Below the pieces are notes generated by a model. It had not been told where the DNA came from, did no database searches, and saw only the letters and a program-made list of their open reading frames with translations. This document shows positions 58,101 through 64,000 of a DNA stretch of 64,000 nucleotides, one piece after another. The DNA comes from JADMJV01 sp964649085 (GTDB taxonomy: Bacteria > Vulcanimicrobiota > Xenobia > Xenobiales > JADMJV01). Every line of letters starts with the position of its first letter. The first letter of the stretch is position 1. The stretch is from contig CAZYPN010000001.1 of the NCBI GenBank assembly GCA_964649085.1, positions 290,352 to 354,351 on the forward strand. Direction: 5' to 3'. The position numbers and the translations under genes are program-made.

Positions 58101-60102
58101 TTTTGGCTGGCGAAGGGCCGAGGTCGGCAGCTGGGAAGCCTGGGGGCGGGCAGCCCCGGGCGAGGTTGCCTGGTTGTTCACCGGCCAGGGTAGCCTGTGG
58201 CCCCAGGCGGGTTTGCAACTGGCCCGACAAGAGCCCGAGCTGGCTGCGGCTCTGGCCGAATGCGAGCGTCTTTGCCCGGGTGTGCTCCAGGCTCTCGAAC
58301 GCGGCAAGGGACCGTTGATTCAGCCTGCTCAGCTAGCGCTTCAGTGGTCGCTGAGTCGGCTCTGGAACCGCTTGGGCCTGTTTCCGGGGGCCGTGCTGGG
58401 CCACAGTCTGGGTGAAATGGCGGCCGCCTGTACGGCCGGGCTCTGGTCGCTGGAGCAGGCTTTAGGTCTGGCGCGCCTGAGGGGCGAACTGATGGAGTCC
58501 ATCGCAGGGGGCATGCTCTGGGTGCGGGCTGGCTACGAACAGTTGCAGCCCTTGCTGGAAGGCAAGGTCGATCTGGCCGCACGCAATGGTCCCCAGGACT
58601 TCGCGGTGTCGGGCCCTCGCGAGGAACTCGAGCCACTGGGAGCCCGACTGGACGTGGCGGGTCTGCCGTGGGGCTGGCTGGAGGTCGCCACGCCCTTCCA
58701 CTCTCGCTGGTTGGAGCCAGTGCTCGGGGCCTGGGCCGAGGCCCTGCATTCGGGTGGCCTGGAGTGGGGGACTTTGAACTGCGACTTCTACTCGACCCAC
58801 CTGGGCCGGAAAGCCCGACCGGAGGAGGTAAGTCGGCCCGAATATTGGGTTCACAGTCTGCGTCACAGCGTGAATTTTGAGGCCGCCAGCCGAGAGTTGA
58901 TGCAGCACAGCTGGCAGGCCCTGTTGGAGATCGGGCCTCATCCCGTGCTGCTGGGGCTGATTGCGCGAGATTGCCCCGTTCCTCGGGTCGCCAGCCTGCG
59001 TCGCGATTCGGGGCGAAAGTTGCTGCTCCAGGCGCTGGGGCAACTCTATGTGGCGGGATGGAATCCCGATTGGAAGGCCTTTTGGAAGGGCAGAGAGGGC
59101 AGGCGGATTGTGCTGCCGACCACGCCCTTTCGGCGCGATGCCTGGCAGCAGGAACAGGAGCCCATCGAGGCAGGACTGTGCGACGAGATGGCGGCCGTGC
59201 TGGGAAGTGTGCCCGACCCCGAGCGAACCTTGTTGGACCAGGGCCTGGATTCTCTGCGGGCGGTAGAGCTGGCGGGGCGACTCCAGGACCGCTTTGGCTG
59301 GAGCCTGGACCCCGGCCAGCTGGCCACCTCGCGCTGGACCAGCCTGATCGGCGCTCGGGGAGCCGGGGGCTGGCTGCAACTGCGCAGCTCAGGCCAGGGT
59401 GAGGTCTGGGTGTGCTTTCCTCCCGCCGGTGGCCAGCTGACAGCCTACTTGAAGCTGGCCCGATGCATTTCCGCACCGGTCTGGGCGCTTCAGCTCGAGC
59501 CGCCCCTGGAGCCACTGACCCTGCCCCAGCTGGCCCAAAGATGGGCCCACGAGCTCCAGGCCAGGGGCCTGGGAGCCTGTCGACTCTATGGTTGGTCCTT
59601 AGGGGGCTGGCTGGCCCAGGCCACGGCCAAAGCCCTGGAAAGGCTGGGGGTGCCCGTCGTGGCCGTGGGCATGGTCGACCCTCCTCTGCCCGAAGAATGT
59701 TCCCACCTCAACAAAGAGGCCCTGGCCCTGGCCGGCTGGTTGGGAGATTTTGCCTTTCCCGGTCTGCCCTGGTCGGAAATCGTTTCTGTGGCAAGGTTGG
59801 GCAGCCAGAGCCTTCAGGAGTGTGAGCGGCGTGGCTGGGTACCGCCCGGTCGCTGGACGCCCGAAGCCTGGCAACGGCGCATTCAGTTCTACGGCGACAC
59901 CATGGATCTGCTCGCGAGCCTGGACCCCCAGCCCCTGAGCTGCCCGCTGGCGGTGGCCCTGGCCCGAGAGACTCAGCAGCCTTTGGACCTGAGCCGTTGG
60001 AGTTCGGGAAAGGTGCAGGTGTGCTGGCTGGGGGGAGACCATTACTCGGTGATGCAGTCCCCACGCTTTGAGGCTTTTCTGGAGGTTGTCAGCCAACTGT
60101 GA
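55126..60102 (+). CDS. Hybrid polyketide synthase: A-T-KS-AT-T-TE
   Basis: 1658 residues from GTG 55126. Domains in order: adenylate-forming acid ligase (ICLTSGTTGTARAIPWTHGQ; VYGLTELGPVA; SPAGKLLRREL); carrier 1 with S485 in LGLDSLGAVL; ketosynthase about 540-960 with C693 (DTSCSSSL), H828 (ETHGTGT) and H865 (NFGH); acyltransferase with S1094 (GHSLGEM) and H1192 (TPFHSRW), the FHS motif favouring malonyl-CoA; carrier 2 with S1376 (GLDSLRAV); thioesterase with S1491 (YGWSLGGW) and H1639 (GGDHYSVM). No KR, DH, ER or condensation domain. Reading: load an acid, add one malonyl unit, release a beta-keto product by hydrolysis, cyclisation or transfer. It overlaps both neighbours by 4 bp. Confidence 0.95.
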   Translation: MNVAGWADRQLLTVGEFPALVEGQQVWTNRQLHASSMAIAGGLLEAGLAPGQAVLLQMPNSAQLVMAFSAVLRAGGVAVILPPEASSQEAARWLQQLGARMHFQAELPHGQPLDEPVARGEQDPAQICLTSGTTGTARAIPWTHGQIERRYRRFEEKRVPRRPRVALGVLPFSASFGAQYLYLRWLQKMQLVLLDRFDPARVVELVDRWGIQTAMLVPSMCEALLALPQASLSSLKSLLVGGSGVSPGLVERFFQRFGIRLTTVYGLTELGPVARSIPGGSSQQLDLAGTDFSVRIVDDGGQPVAIGELGQVVLYGPECPEGVHTGDLGRLDASGLLHWAGRAEDSILQGGMVLYPEPIEEVLRACPGVVEAAVVGVPDAYLGEQAVACVVGQVTADQVLEHLGQHFERRRSPSRVRHFCSLPYSPAGKLLRRELRQLAALPLERAEVTSRAQLESLLPSLLARLSGTSGGFQAELSWRELGLDSLGAVLLANQLGDRLAREFPATLLFSHPTPARLVEHLFPRPSPASPTALGTMAGSDEAVAIVGWSCRLPGLAQPDDLWGALLSGLISCDEIRRWDMQRLYDAVPGRRGKTYVRRASLLELQPVDPEFWGLSPSEAQQLDSAHQLVLEVAWEALERAGYAPRSAAMADCGVYLGMAPGSLELGRLPSMAVARLGQLLHLRGPAMVIDTSCSSSLAALDTALHALRQGQCSLALVGGVNVLTSPRSWVELSQMRVLSPDGRCKAFEEGADGFGRGEGCVMFVVKRLSLALAEGDSVLAVIRGSGLNHDGLSSSLTAPNGEAQRLLMQRTLERLGLQPEDLHYQETHGTGTLLGDAVEWEALSWLRSGCLQPLWIGSAKANFGHLETASGALGLLKAALVVAHGVVPPQAGFQRRSSRLSGSQLAVVEKVQPLAGPGPWRAGVLSLGMSGTNAYAVVESAPPIGTVEQADEEVLICLSAPTQASLHQLQHRLGGYPRNRNTSYTLSLGRHPFGWRRAEVGSWEAWGRAAPGEVAWLFTGQGSLWPQAGLQLARQEPELAAALAECERLCPGVLQALERGKGPLIQPAQLALQWSLSRLWNRLGLFPGAVLGHSLGEMAAACTAGLWSLEQALGLARLRGELMESIAGGMLWVRAGYEQLQPLLEGKVDLAARNGPQDFAVSGPREELEPLGARLDVAGLPWGWLEVATPFHSRWLEPVLGAWAEALHSGGLEWGTLNCDFYSTHLGRKARPEEVSRPEYWVHSLRHSVNFEAASRELMQHSWQALLEIGPHPVLLGLIARDCPVPRVASLRRDSGRKLLLQALGQLYVAGWNPDWKAFWKGREGRRIVLPTTPFRRDAWQQEQEPIEAGLCDEMAAVLGSVPDPERTLLDQGLDSLRAVELAGRLQDRFGWSLDPGQLATSRWTSLIGARGAGGWLQLRSSGQGEVWVCFPPAGGQLTAYLKLARCISAPVWALQLEPPLEPLTLPQLAQRWAHELQARGLGACRLYGWSLGGWLAQATAKALERLGVPVVAVGMVDPPLPEECSHLNKEALALAGWLGDFAFPGLPWSEIVSVARLGSQSLQECERRGWVPPGRWTPEAWQRRIQFYGDTMDLLASLDPQPLSCPLAVALARETQQPLDLSRWSSGKVQVCWLGGDHYSVMQSPRFEAFLEVVSQL

Positions 60103-60533
60103 TCCGTCAGTTTGTCTCGCTGGGAGTGGTGGCCCTGTTGCTGGCCCTGCTACGAGTGTTGATCGTGGGGCCCACCCGGCCCCCGTTTCTGGTGGTTTCG
60201 TTTCGTTCGCTGCCGGCCGGAACATTGCTGCTCGACGCCAGGGACGTGCAGGATTTCGCCGCCGGCCAGGTTCCCGGAGCACTGTCGCTGCCCTGTAACC
60301 AGGGAGTGCCGGCGCTGCCTGCTTTCCTGCTCGACCGCCGCCGACATCCTTCAGTGGCCTGCTACGATTGGCCCGGAACCCGCGGCGGGGCTCAGATGCT
60401 GGCTGCTGCTCTGCACCGCCAGCGGGGGGATACCATCTGGGTCGTGGTCGACCCTCCGCTGCCCGGCCGGATGGGTTTTCCTCGTGGCGACGGATTGCCC
60501 CGGGCCGGAGCCCCAGGGGTGTTTCTGCGATGA
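60099..60533 (+). CDS. Rhodanese-like membrane-anchored protein without active-site Cys
   Basis: 144 residues overlapping the synthase stop by 4 bp. One N-terminal membrane helix (FVSLGVVALLLALLRVLIVG) is followed by a rhodanese domain: LLLDARDVQDFAAGQVPGAL matches 'liDvR...Ef..GHIpGA'. At the active-site loop, the sequence is VACYDWPGTRGG; the position after Tyr that normally holds Cys (YCxxGxR) is Asp. A cysteine two residues earlier may or may not replace it. Sulfur transfer by the usual mechanism is therefore unlikely. The MauE/DoxX-like gene follows in overlap, a pairing that suggests a small redox or transport unit. Confidence 0.75.
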   Translation: MIRQFVSLGVVALLLALLRVLIVGPTRPPFLVVSFRSLPAGTLLLDARDVQDFAAGQVPGALSLPCNQGVPALPAFLLDRRRHPSVACYDWPGTRGGAQMLAAALHRQRGDTIWVVVDPPLPGRMGFPRGDGLPRAGAPGVFLR

Positions 60534-60988
60534 AGCTGGCTCGAGGTGTGGGGGTGCTGTTGACCCTGGCGGCGATCCCCAAATTGTTGAACAGTCAGGC
60601 TTTCATGCAGGCTCTCCACACCTATCGCCTGTTTCCCCCGGCGCTGGTGGGTCCGCTTGCGGACCTGGTGGGCCCCTTGGAACTGGTGGTGGGTCTGCAA
60701 CTGCTGGTGCGCCCCCAGGACGGAGCCCGTCTTTGGGCGGCGCTGCTCTTTCTGGTCTTTGCCGGCGCCCTCGGTTTTGCCTGGTGGCAGGGCACCCCCC
60801 TGGTGTGTGGCTGCTTCGGCCCGCTCGACAGTCGTTTGCATCGCCTGCCCCATGGGGTGGCCATCCACGCTGCTCTCAACCTGGGGGTGGCATGGGCCCT
60901 GCTGCGCAGCTTGAGACGTAAGCCCGCGACGCAGGGCAGGAGTTTACATCTTCCCTCTGGCTCCAGCAACGACGTTGCCCCATGCTGA
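60530..60988 (+). CDS. MauE/DoxX-family membrane protein
   Basis: 152 residues, start overlapping the previous stop. Four hydrophobic helices: GVGVLLTLAAIPKLLN, LVGPLADLVGPLELVVGLQL, WAALLFLVFAGALGFAWWQG and VAIHAALNLGVAWALLRSLR. The extramembrane motif LVCGCFGPLD is the CGCFG signature of MauE-type proteins, which help form disulfides or quinone cofactors in partners, and of DoxX-like oxidoreductase subunits. Presumably in the inner membrane next to the rhodanese-like protein. Its role in the pathway is unknown. Confidence 0.8.
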   Translation: MKLARGVGVLLTLAAIPKLLNSQAFMQALHTYRLFPPALVGPLADLVGPLELVVGLQLLVRPQDGARLWAALLFLVFAGALGFAWWQGTPLVCGCFGPLDSRLHRLPHGVAIHAALNLGVAWALLRSLRRKPATQGRSLHLPSGSSNDVAPC

Positions 60989-60992
60989 GGGT

Positions 60993-62225
60993 ATGCAGAT
61001 CGCCGCGCGAACGCCTCGAAAGGATTGGACCGTTCTCTATTACCTGAACGGTAACAACGATCTGGAGCCCCATCTGGTAAAGAACCTGATGGACGTGGAA
61101 AAGGTGGGCTCAAGCGACCGGGTGACGATTGCGGCCCAAATCTCCCGTGCCCCCCAAAAACTGGTCCACGGCCCTGGCAGCCGGAAAAAGACGCGACTGG
61201 ACGGCGACTGGACCGGCATGCGTCGCTATGTGGTCAACACCCATTCCTCGCGCACGCGGCTGGGCAGCGAGCCGGTTCACCTTCAGGAAAGTTCGCCCAA
61301 TCACGGTGAGGCCGCTACGCTGAGAGATTTCCTGCGTTGGGGCATGGAGAATTTTCCCGCGCGCCACTATATGGTGGTGATCGGTGACCACGGCAAGGGC
61401 TTCGAGGGAACCGGTTTCGACTATCTGCACAAAGATCTGCTGGACCTCAAGGAGTTCAAACAAGGCCTGGAAGAGTCGGGGCTCAAGCCCGACGTGCTGG
61501 TGATGGACGCTTGCGAGATGGGCGCCGTAGAAGTGGCCTACCAGTTGCGGGACTCGGCCCGCTACCTGGTGGCTTCGGAAGAGATCATCGGCACTCAAGG
61601 CCTTCCTCATCGCGATTTCTTACAGCATCTCAGCGCCCAGCCCGGTCTCAAGCCCGCGGCGCTGGCCAGGGATCTGGTGCTGATTTCTTCCGAGGACAGC
61701 TTCGACGACGTCGAACGTGGCAAAGACCCGGCTGCCGAGCAGCTGGCCGCCATCCGGCTGAGCCGCATGCAGCCTCTGGCCGACAGTATGGCCGAACTGG
61801 GAAAGGCGCTGGCGAGCAGCAGCTGGTCCAGGACGAGGCTCAAAGAACTGATTGAAGAAACCCAGCACTTCAATCTGGTGAGCAGTCAGAAGCCCGATTC
61901 CGATTACCGCGACATCGCCCACTTTTGCCAGCTGCTCCAAAGCGAGTGTCCCGATGCTGCCGTGGCTCTCAAGGCCGGGGTCGTGGAACGGGCCGTGCGG
62001 GCGGCGGTGCTGGAGAACCATTGCTCTGGGCAGGAGTTGACCGACGGCAACGGCCTTTCCGTCTATTTGCCTGCAGGCAAGATCCCCCAGACCCGCAAGG
62101 CAGTGAAGGCCCCGAATGGCCATCAACAGTTCGCCCGCAGCAGCCTGAGTTACCGGGAATTGGAGTTCGACCGGGCCACCGGCTGGTCGAAGTGGCTCGA
62201 TCGGCGTTTCGGCCGAGCCAGCTGA
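60993..62225 (+). CDS. Clostripain-family (C11) cysteine protease
   Basis: About 410 residues from ATG 60993 (GAGG is just upstream; TTG 60975 is possible). Family features: WTVLYYLNGNNDLEPHLVKN at the start, the catalytic histidine H133 in VVIGDHGKGFEG and the cysteine C174 in LVMDACEMGAVEVAYQL, both in the caspase-like order. LSVYLPAG near the C-terminus is also typical. Clan CD proteases of this group cut after basic residues. No signal peptide. It begins 4 bp after the MauE-like gene in the same direction, so it may belong to the operon, e.g. in maturation or self-protection; that is inference. Confidence 0.85.
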   Translation: MQIAARTPRKDWTVLYYLNGNNDLEPHLVKNLMDVEKVGSSDRVTIAAQISRAPQKLVHGPGSRKKTRLDGDWTGMRRYVVNTHSSRTRLGSEPVHLQESSPNHGEAATLRDFLRWGMENFPARHYMVVIGDHGKGFEGTGFDYLHKDLLDLKEFKQGLEESGLKPDVLVMDACEMGAVEVAYQLRDSARYLVASEEIIGTQGLPHRDFLQHLSAQPGLKPAALARDLVLISSEDSFDDVERGKDPAAEQLAAIRLSRMQPLADSMAELGKALASSSWSRTRLKELIEETQHFNLVSSQKPDSDYRDIAHFCQLLQSECPDAAVALKAGVVERAVRAAVLENHCSGQELTDGNGLSVYLPAGKIPQTRKAVKAPNGHQQFARSSLSYRELEFDRATGWSKWLDRRFGRAS

Positions 62226-62233
62226 TCCGGCCT

Positions 62234-63298
62234 TTACCAGGCGTACTGATAGCGCACGCGAAAGCCGTCATTTCGCACCCTTGGCCCCTCTTCTTCATTG
62301 GCGAACTCGTAGTTGACCATGAACCGATGTTCTGGGGAGCGTTGCAGGTAATAGTTCCAGCCGATGACCAGTCGATTGCGGGTGTTGCTATCGTTGGAAG
62401 CGACGGTCCCGTTGACTTTGTTGAGGTCGGGCTCGAAGCGATCAAAATGCAGCACCAGGTCGTTCTCTTCATTCAGTTTGTGCACCAGAGCGACGTAAAA
62501 ACCGTCGGCCCGCGTGTCGCGGCGGGCTGAAAAGTTGTAGCCATCGCTCCACAGGTACTCGGCCTCCAGCTTCCAAGGATCGCTGTCGAACTGCAGTTCC
62601 AGGCCGAAGCGCCGGACGGGAAAGTTTTGGCCCAGATCATTGCGAAACACGCCCAACTGGGTGGAGGCCCCGACGCGCAGATTTTCGTCGACCTGATAAC
62701 CGACGCGAGCGGCCAGATCTTTGGCCGCATTGGTATCGGTCCAGACACCGCCCTGACCCTGCATCACGGCCACGGTGGCCTCCCAGGGGCCATCTTCGAA
62801 TCCCAGCGCCAGCCCGCTGTCTCGGAAGTTGTAGATGCCGCGAGTCACGTCGCTCATCTCGATGGTGTTGGTCGAGCGCGAGCTGCGCAGGCCTTCCCAC
62901 CCGAAGGGCATCTTGAACATGCCTGCCCGCAGGTTGAGGCTGTCGTTCAGTTGGGCCCGCATGTAGAGATCGAGCACCGAGAGTTCCTGCGAGCGTGTGT
63001 CAAAGTTGCTCTCATTGGAAATTTCCAGAGAATCACTGAATTGCAGCGTGGTGACCACGCGTCCACGGCGGATGGTGAGGCTGTCGTCGGTGCGAAAACG
63101 ACCGATGCCATTGAGTACTGCGGCCGGGTCGTCGCCCGACGAGGCTCCACGGTTGCCATCGTCGATCTGCAGTTGAAGCTGTCCCCGCGTGGTGATTCGA
63201 GGATACTCGATCACGGGTTGGGGCAGAGGCTCCTGTTGAGCCCAAGACGGCGCAAGCCAGAAAAGCACAACACAGAAGGAGAGGCGTTTCACAGACAT
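62234..63298 (-). CDS. Outer-membrane porin, phosphate-selective OprO/OprP type
   Basis: 354 residues with a signal peptide (MSVKRLSFCVVLFWLAPSWA). The mature chain is a series of amphipathic strands (ITTRGQLQLQIDDGN, RRGRVVTTLQFSDSLEISNE, LDLYMRAQLNDSLNLRAGMF, FKLEAEYLWSDGYNF-like) and ends in RVRYQYAW with the terminal aromatic residue read by the BAM machinery. The 'GMFKMPFGWE' segment is the Porin_O_P signature. Such trimers pass phosphate, pyrophosphate or other anions. Direct evidence of an outer membrane. Convergent with the protease gene, 8 bp apart. Confidence 0.85.
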   Translation of the reverse strand: MSVKRLSFCVVLFWLAPSWAQQEPLPQPVIEYPRITTRGQLQLQIDDGNRGASSGDDPAAVLNGIGRFRTDDSLTIRRGRVVTTLQFSDSLEISNESNFDTRSQELSVLDLYMRAQLNDSLNLRAGMFKMPFGWEGLRSSRSTNTIEMSDVTRGIYNFRDSGLALGFEDGPWEATVAVMQGQGGVWTDTNAAKDLAARVGYQVDENLRVGASTQLGVFRNDLGQNFPVRRFGLELQFDSDPWKLEAEYLWSDGYNFSARRDTRADGFYVALVHKLNEENDLVLHFDRFEPDLNKVNGTVASNDSNTRNRLVIGWNYYLQRSPEHRFMVNYEFANEEEGPRVRNDGFRVRYQYAW

Positions 63299-63385
63299 CT
63301 ATCCTTCCTACCCTGGTGACCGACCGCTGAAGCCCCTTAGGGAACTCTGTACAGTTTCTGACGCATTTTGGAATGGCTGCTCGGC

Positions 63386-63898
63386 TCATCGGTCTATGGA
63401 GAAGGAGATGCGCAGGTCTTCGGGCCTGCCCAGTGCGTAGAGAGGACCCAAAGATTGCCAGATGCTCAGGAAGGGGAACTGGCTCAGGTCGACGACGCCG
63501 GTGCGATGCTCGGGAGTGCTTCGTCCCGAGAGAATCAGGCTGCGCATACGGTCGGGGCGTATCGTTCCGTCGGCCAGCCGACCGAGGCGTCCCGGTCGCA
63601 GTGGCAGGGTTCCCGAGCACATCCACTCGAGGAACTCCAGGTCGTTCAGCACGACCCGAGGCATGAGGTTCATCAGGCCTGCCTCGAGTTCCAACAGTCC
63701 GACCCAGCTATTCCAACAATGAGGGTGCGGCTCGCCGCGCTCGGGAAAGGACATCAGGAAGTCATAGAAGCCGTAATGGCGTTCTCCGAATTGGAACACG
63801 ATCCAGTCTGGGGGCTGCTGGAGGCGCTCTTCTCCACCCACCGCCCGCCATTGGTCGCCTTCACGGCGCTCGGCCCAATAGTTGATGTCTCTTCCCAC
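63386..63898 (-). CDS. Conserved hypothetical protein of a 'RDIxxYxExR' family
   Basis: About 170 residues from GTG 63898 (MGRDINYWAERREGDQWRAV); a longer TTG start at 63928 adds ten residues. The beginning and the segment RHYGFYDFLMSFPERGEPHP are like a group of phage and bacterial hypothetical proteins that start 'CDIHLYVE.R..W' and contain 'R.Y.LF..L...R'. Function unknown. No leader. It lies near the right end of the window, upstream of an untranscribed repeat. Confidence 0.6.
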   Translation of the reverse strand: MGRDINYWAERREGDQWRAVGGEERLQQPPDWIVFQFGERHYGFYDFLMSFPERGEPHPHCWNSWVGLLELEAGLMNLMPRVVLNDLEFLEWMCSGTLPLRPGRLGRLADGTIRPDRMRSLILSGRSTPEHRTGVVDLSQFPFLSIWQSLGPLYALGRPEDLRISFSIDR

Positions 63899-63970
63899 CT
63901 CGGTTGAATTTCGACCCGCCGGGGGCAAACCTCTGAGTCTGTTTTAGGGCCTGTTGATATTTAGGTTAAC

Positions 63971-64000
63971 CACAGAGCACACAGAGGGCCACAGAGAGAT
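63971..64000 (+). repeat. CACAGAG-type short tandem-like repeat, cut by window end
   Basis: CACAGAG occurs three times, at 63971-63977, 63980-63986 and 63990-63996, after TTAAC. Similar 'ACCACAGAG..CACAGAG' stretches are known as dispersed intergenic repeats in many environmental genomes. Only the first part is in the window. Confidence 0.5.

Noticed and set aside
58178..59515. A 445-codon minus-strand frame within the polyketide synthase
   Set aside because: Proline/Arg/Ser-rich composition typical of GC-rich antisense frames; the synthase domains with active-site residues cover the region.
63971..64000. CRISPR array start
   Set aside because: The CACAGAG units are 7 bases with 2-3 base gaps, far too short for CRISPR repeats and spacers; no cas genes are in the window.

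Overview
The window is GC-rich, densely packed bacterial chromosome. The cell is diderm: there is an OprO/P-type porin with a C-terminal Trp, a lipoprotein, Sec-signal proteins and a peptidoglycan amidase. It is aerobic (2-oxoglutarate dehydrogenase operon, homogentisate dioxygenase, MsrA, glutathione reductase). I cannot place it in a phylum. The mix of PilZ, TPR-CHAT and subtilase genes, a polyketide locus and many ORFs with no recognisable family suggests a large-genome, poorly sampled environmental lineage.

Layout. 1-4.6 kb: FecR fragment, RmlD-like reductase, tRNA-Tyr with promoter and terminator, then small secreted proteins, RraA and an amidase. 4.6-9.1 kb: YtcJ-like amidohydrolase, patatin, PilZ, MsrA and a BolA/CGFS-glutaredoxin pair. 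9.2-12.7 kb: sbcDC. 12.6-18.6 kb: helical and beta-helix proteins of unknown role, a beta-propeller lipoprotein, a large subtilase without Sec signal, and a PilZ-like gene whose Shine-Dalgarno lies inside a perfect 42-bp palindrome. 18.6-24.9 kb: creatininase-family hydrolase, HemW, a 617-aa Gly-containing coiled-coil protein, homogentisate dioxygenase and carbonic anhydrase. 25-32.9 kb: a probably leaderless TetR gene with a hydrolase, then a second TetR gene that forms an operon with a TPR-CHAT caspase-like protein and diverges from an unusual radical SAM gene across two perfect operators; then bestrophin. 32.9-39.6 kb: gor-sucA-sucB-lpd. 39.7-40.9 kb: an IS630 element with a -1 frameshift transposase, bounded by TA. 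41-45.9 kb: GFA, a C39-like pseudo-peptidase, secreted unknowns, YggT and AlkA.

45.9-62.2 kb is the most notable region: a run of co-directional genes, mostly joined by 4-bp start/stop overlaps. It encodes a coiled-coil protein, a eukaryotic-type hexokinase, a GH3-type acyl-amido synthetase, an SDR, an O-methyltransferase, a PhyH-type dioxygenase, a carboxylic-acid-reductase-like A-T-R protein, an A-T-KS-AT-T-TE polyketide synthase, a rhodanese-like protein lacking its cysteine, a MauE/DoxX membrane protein and a clostripain-type protease. It reads as a biosynthetic operon in which acid activation, one malonyl extension, thioester reduction, amide formation and tailoring are combined without any NRPS condensation domain. 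The product is unknown.

The right end holds a porin, a conserved hypothetical gene and the start of a CACAGAG-type repeat. Gene spacing is very tight throughout, and several convergent pairs overlap at their 3' ends. No intergenic stretch exceeds about 300 bases.
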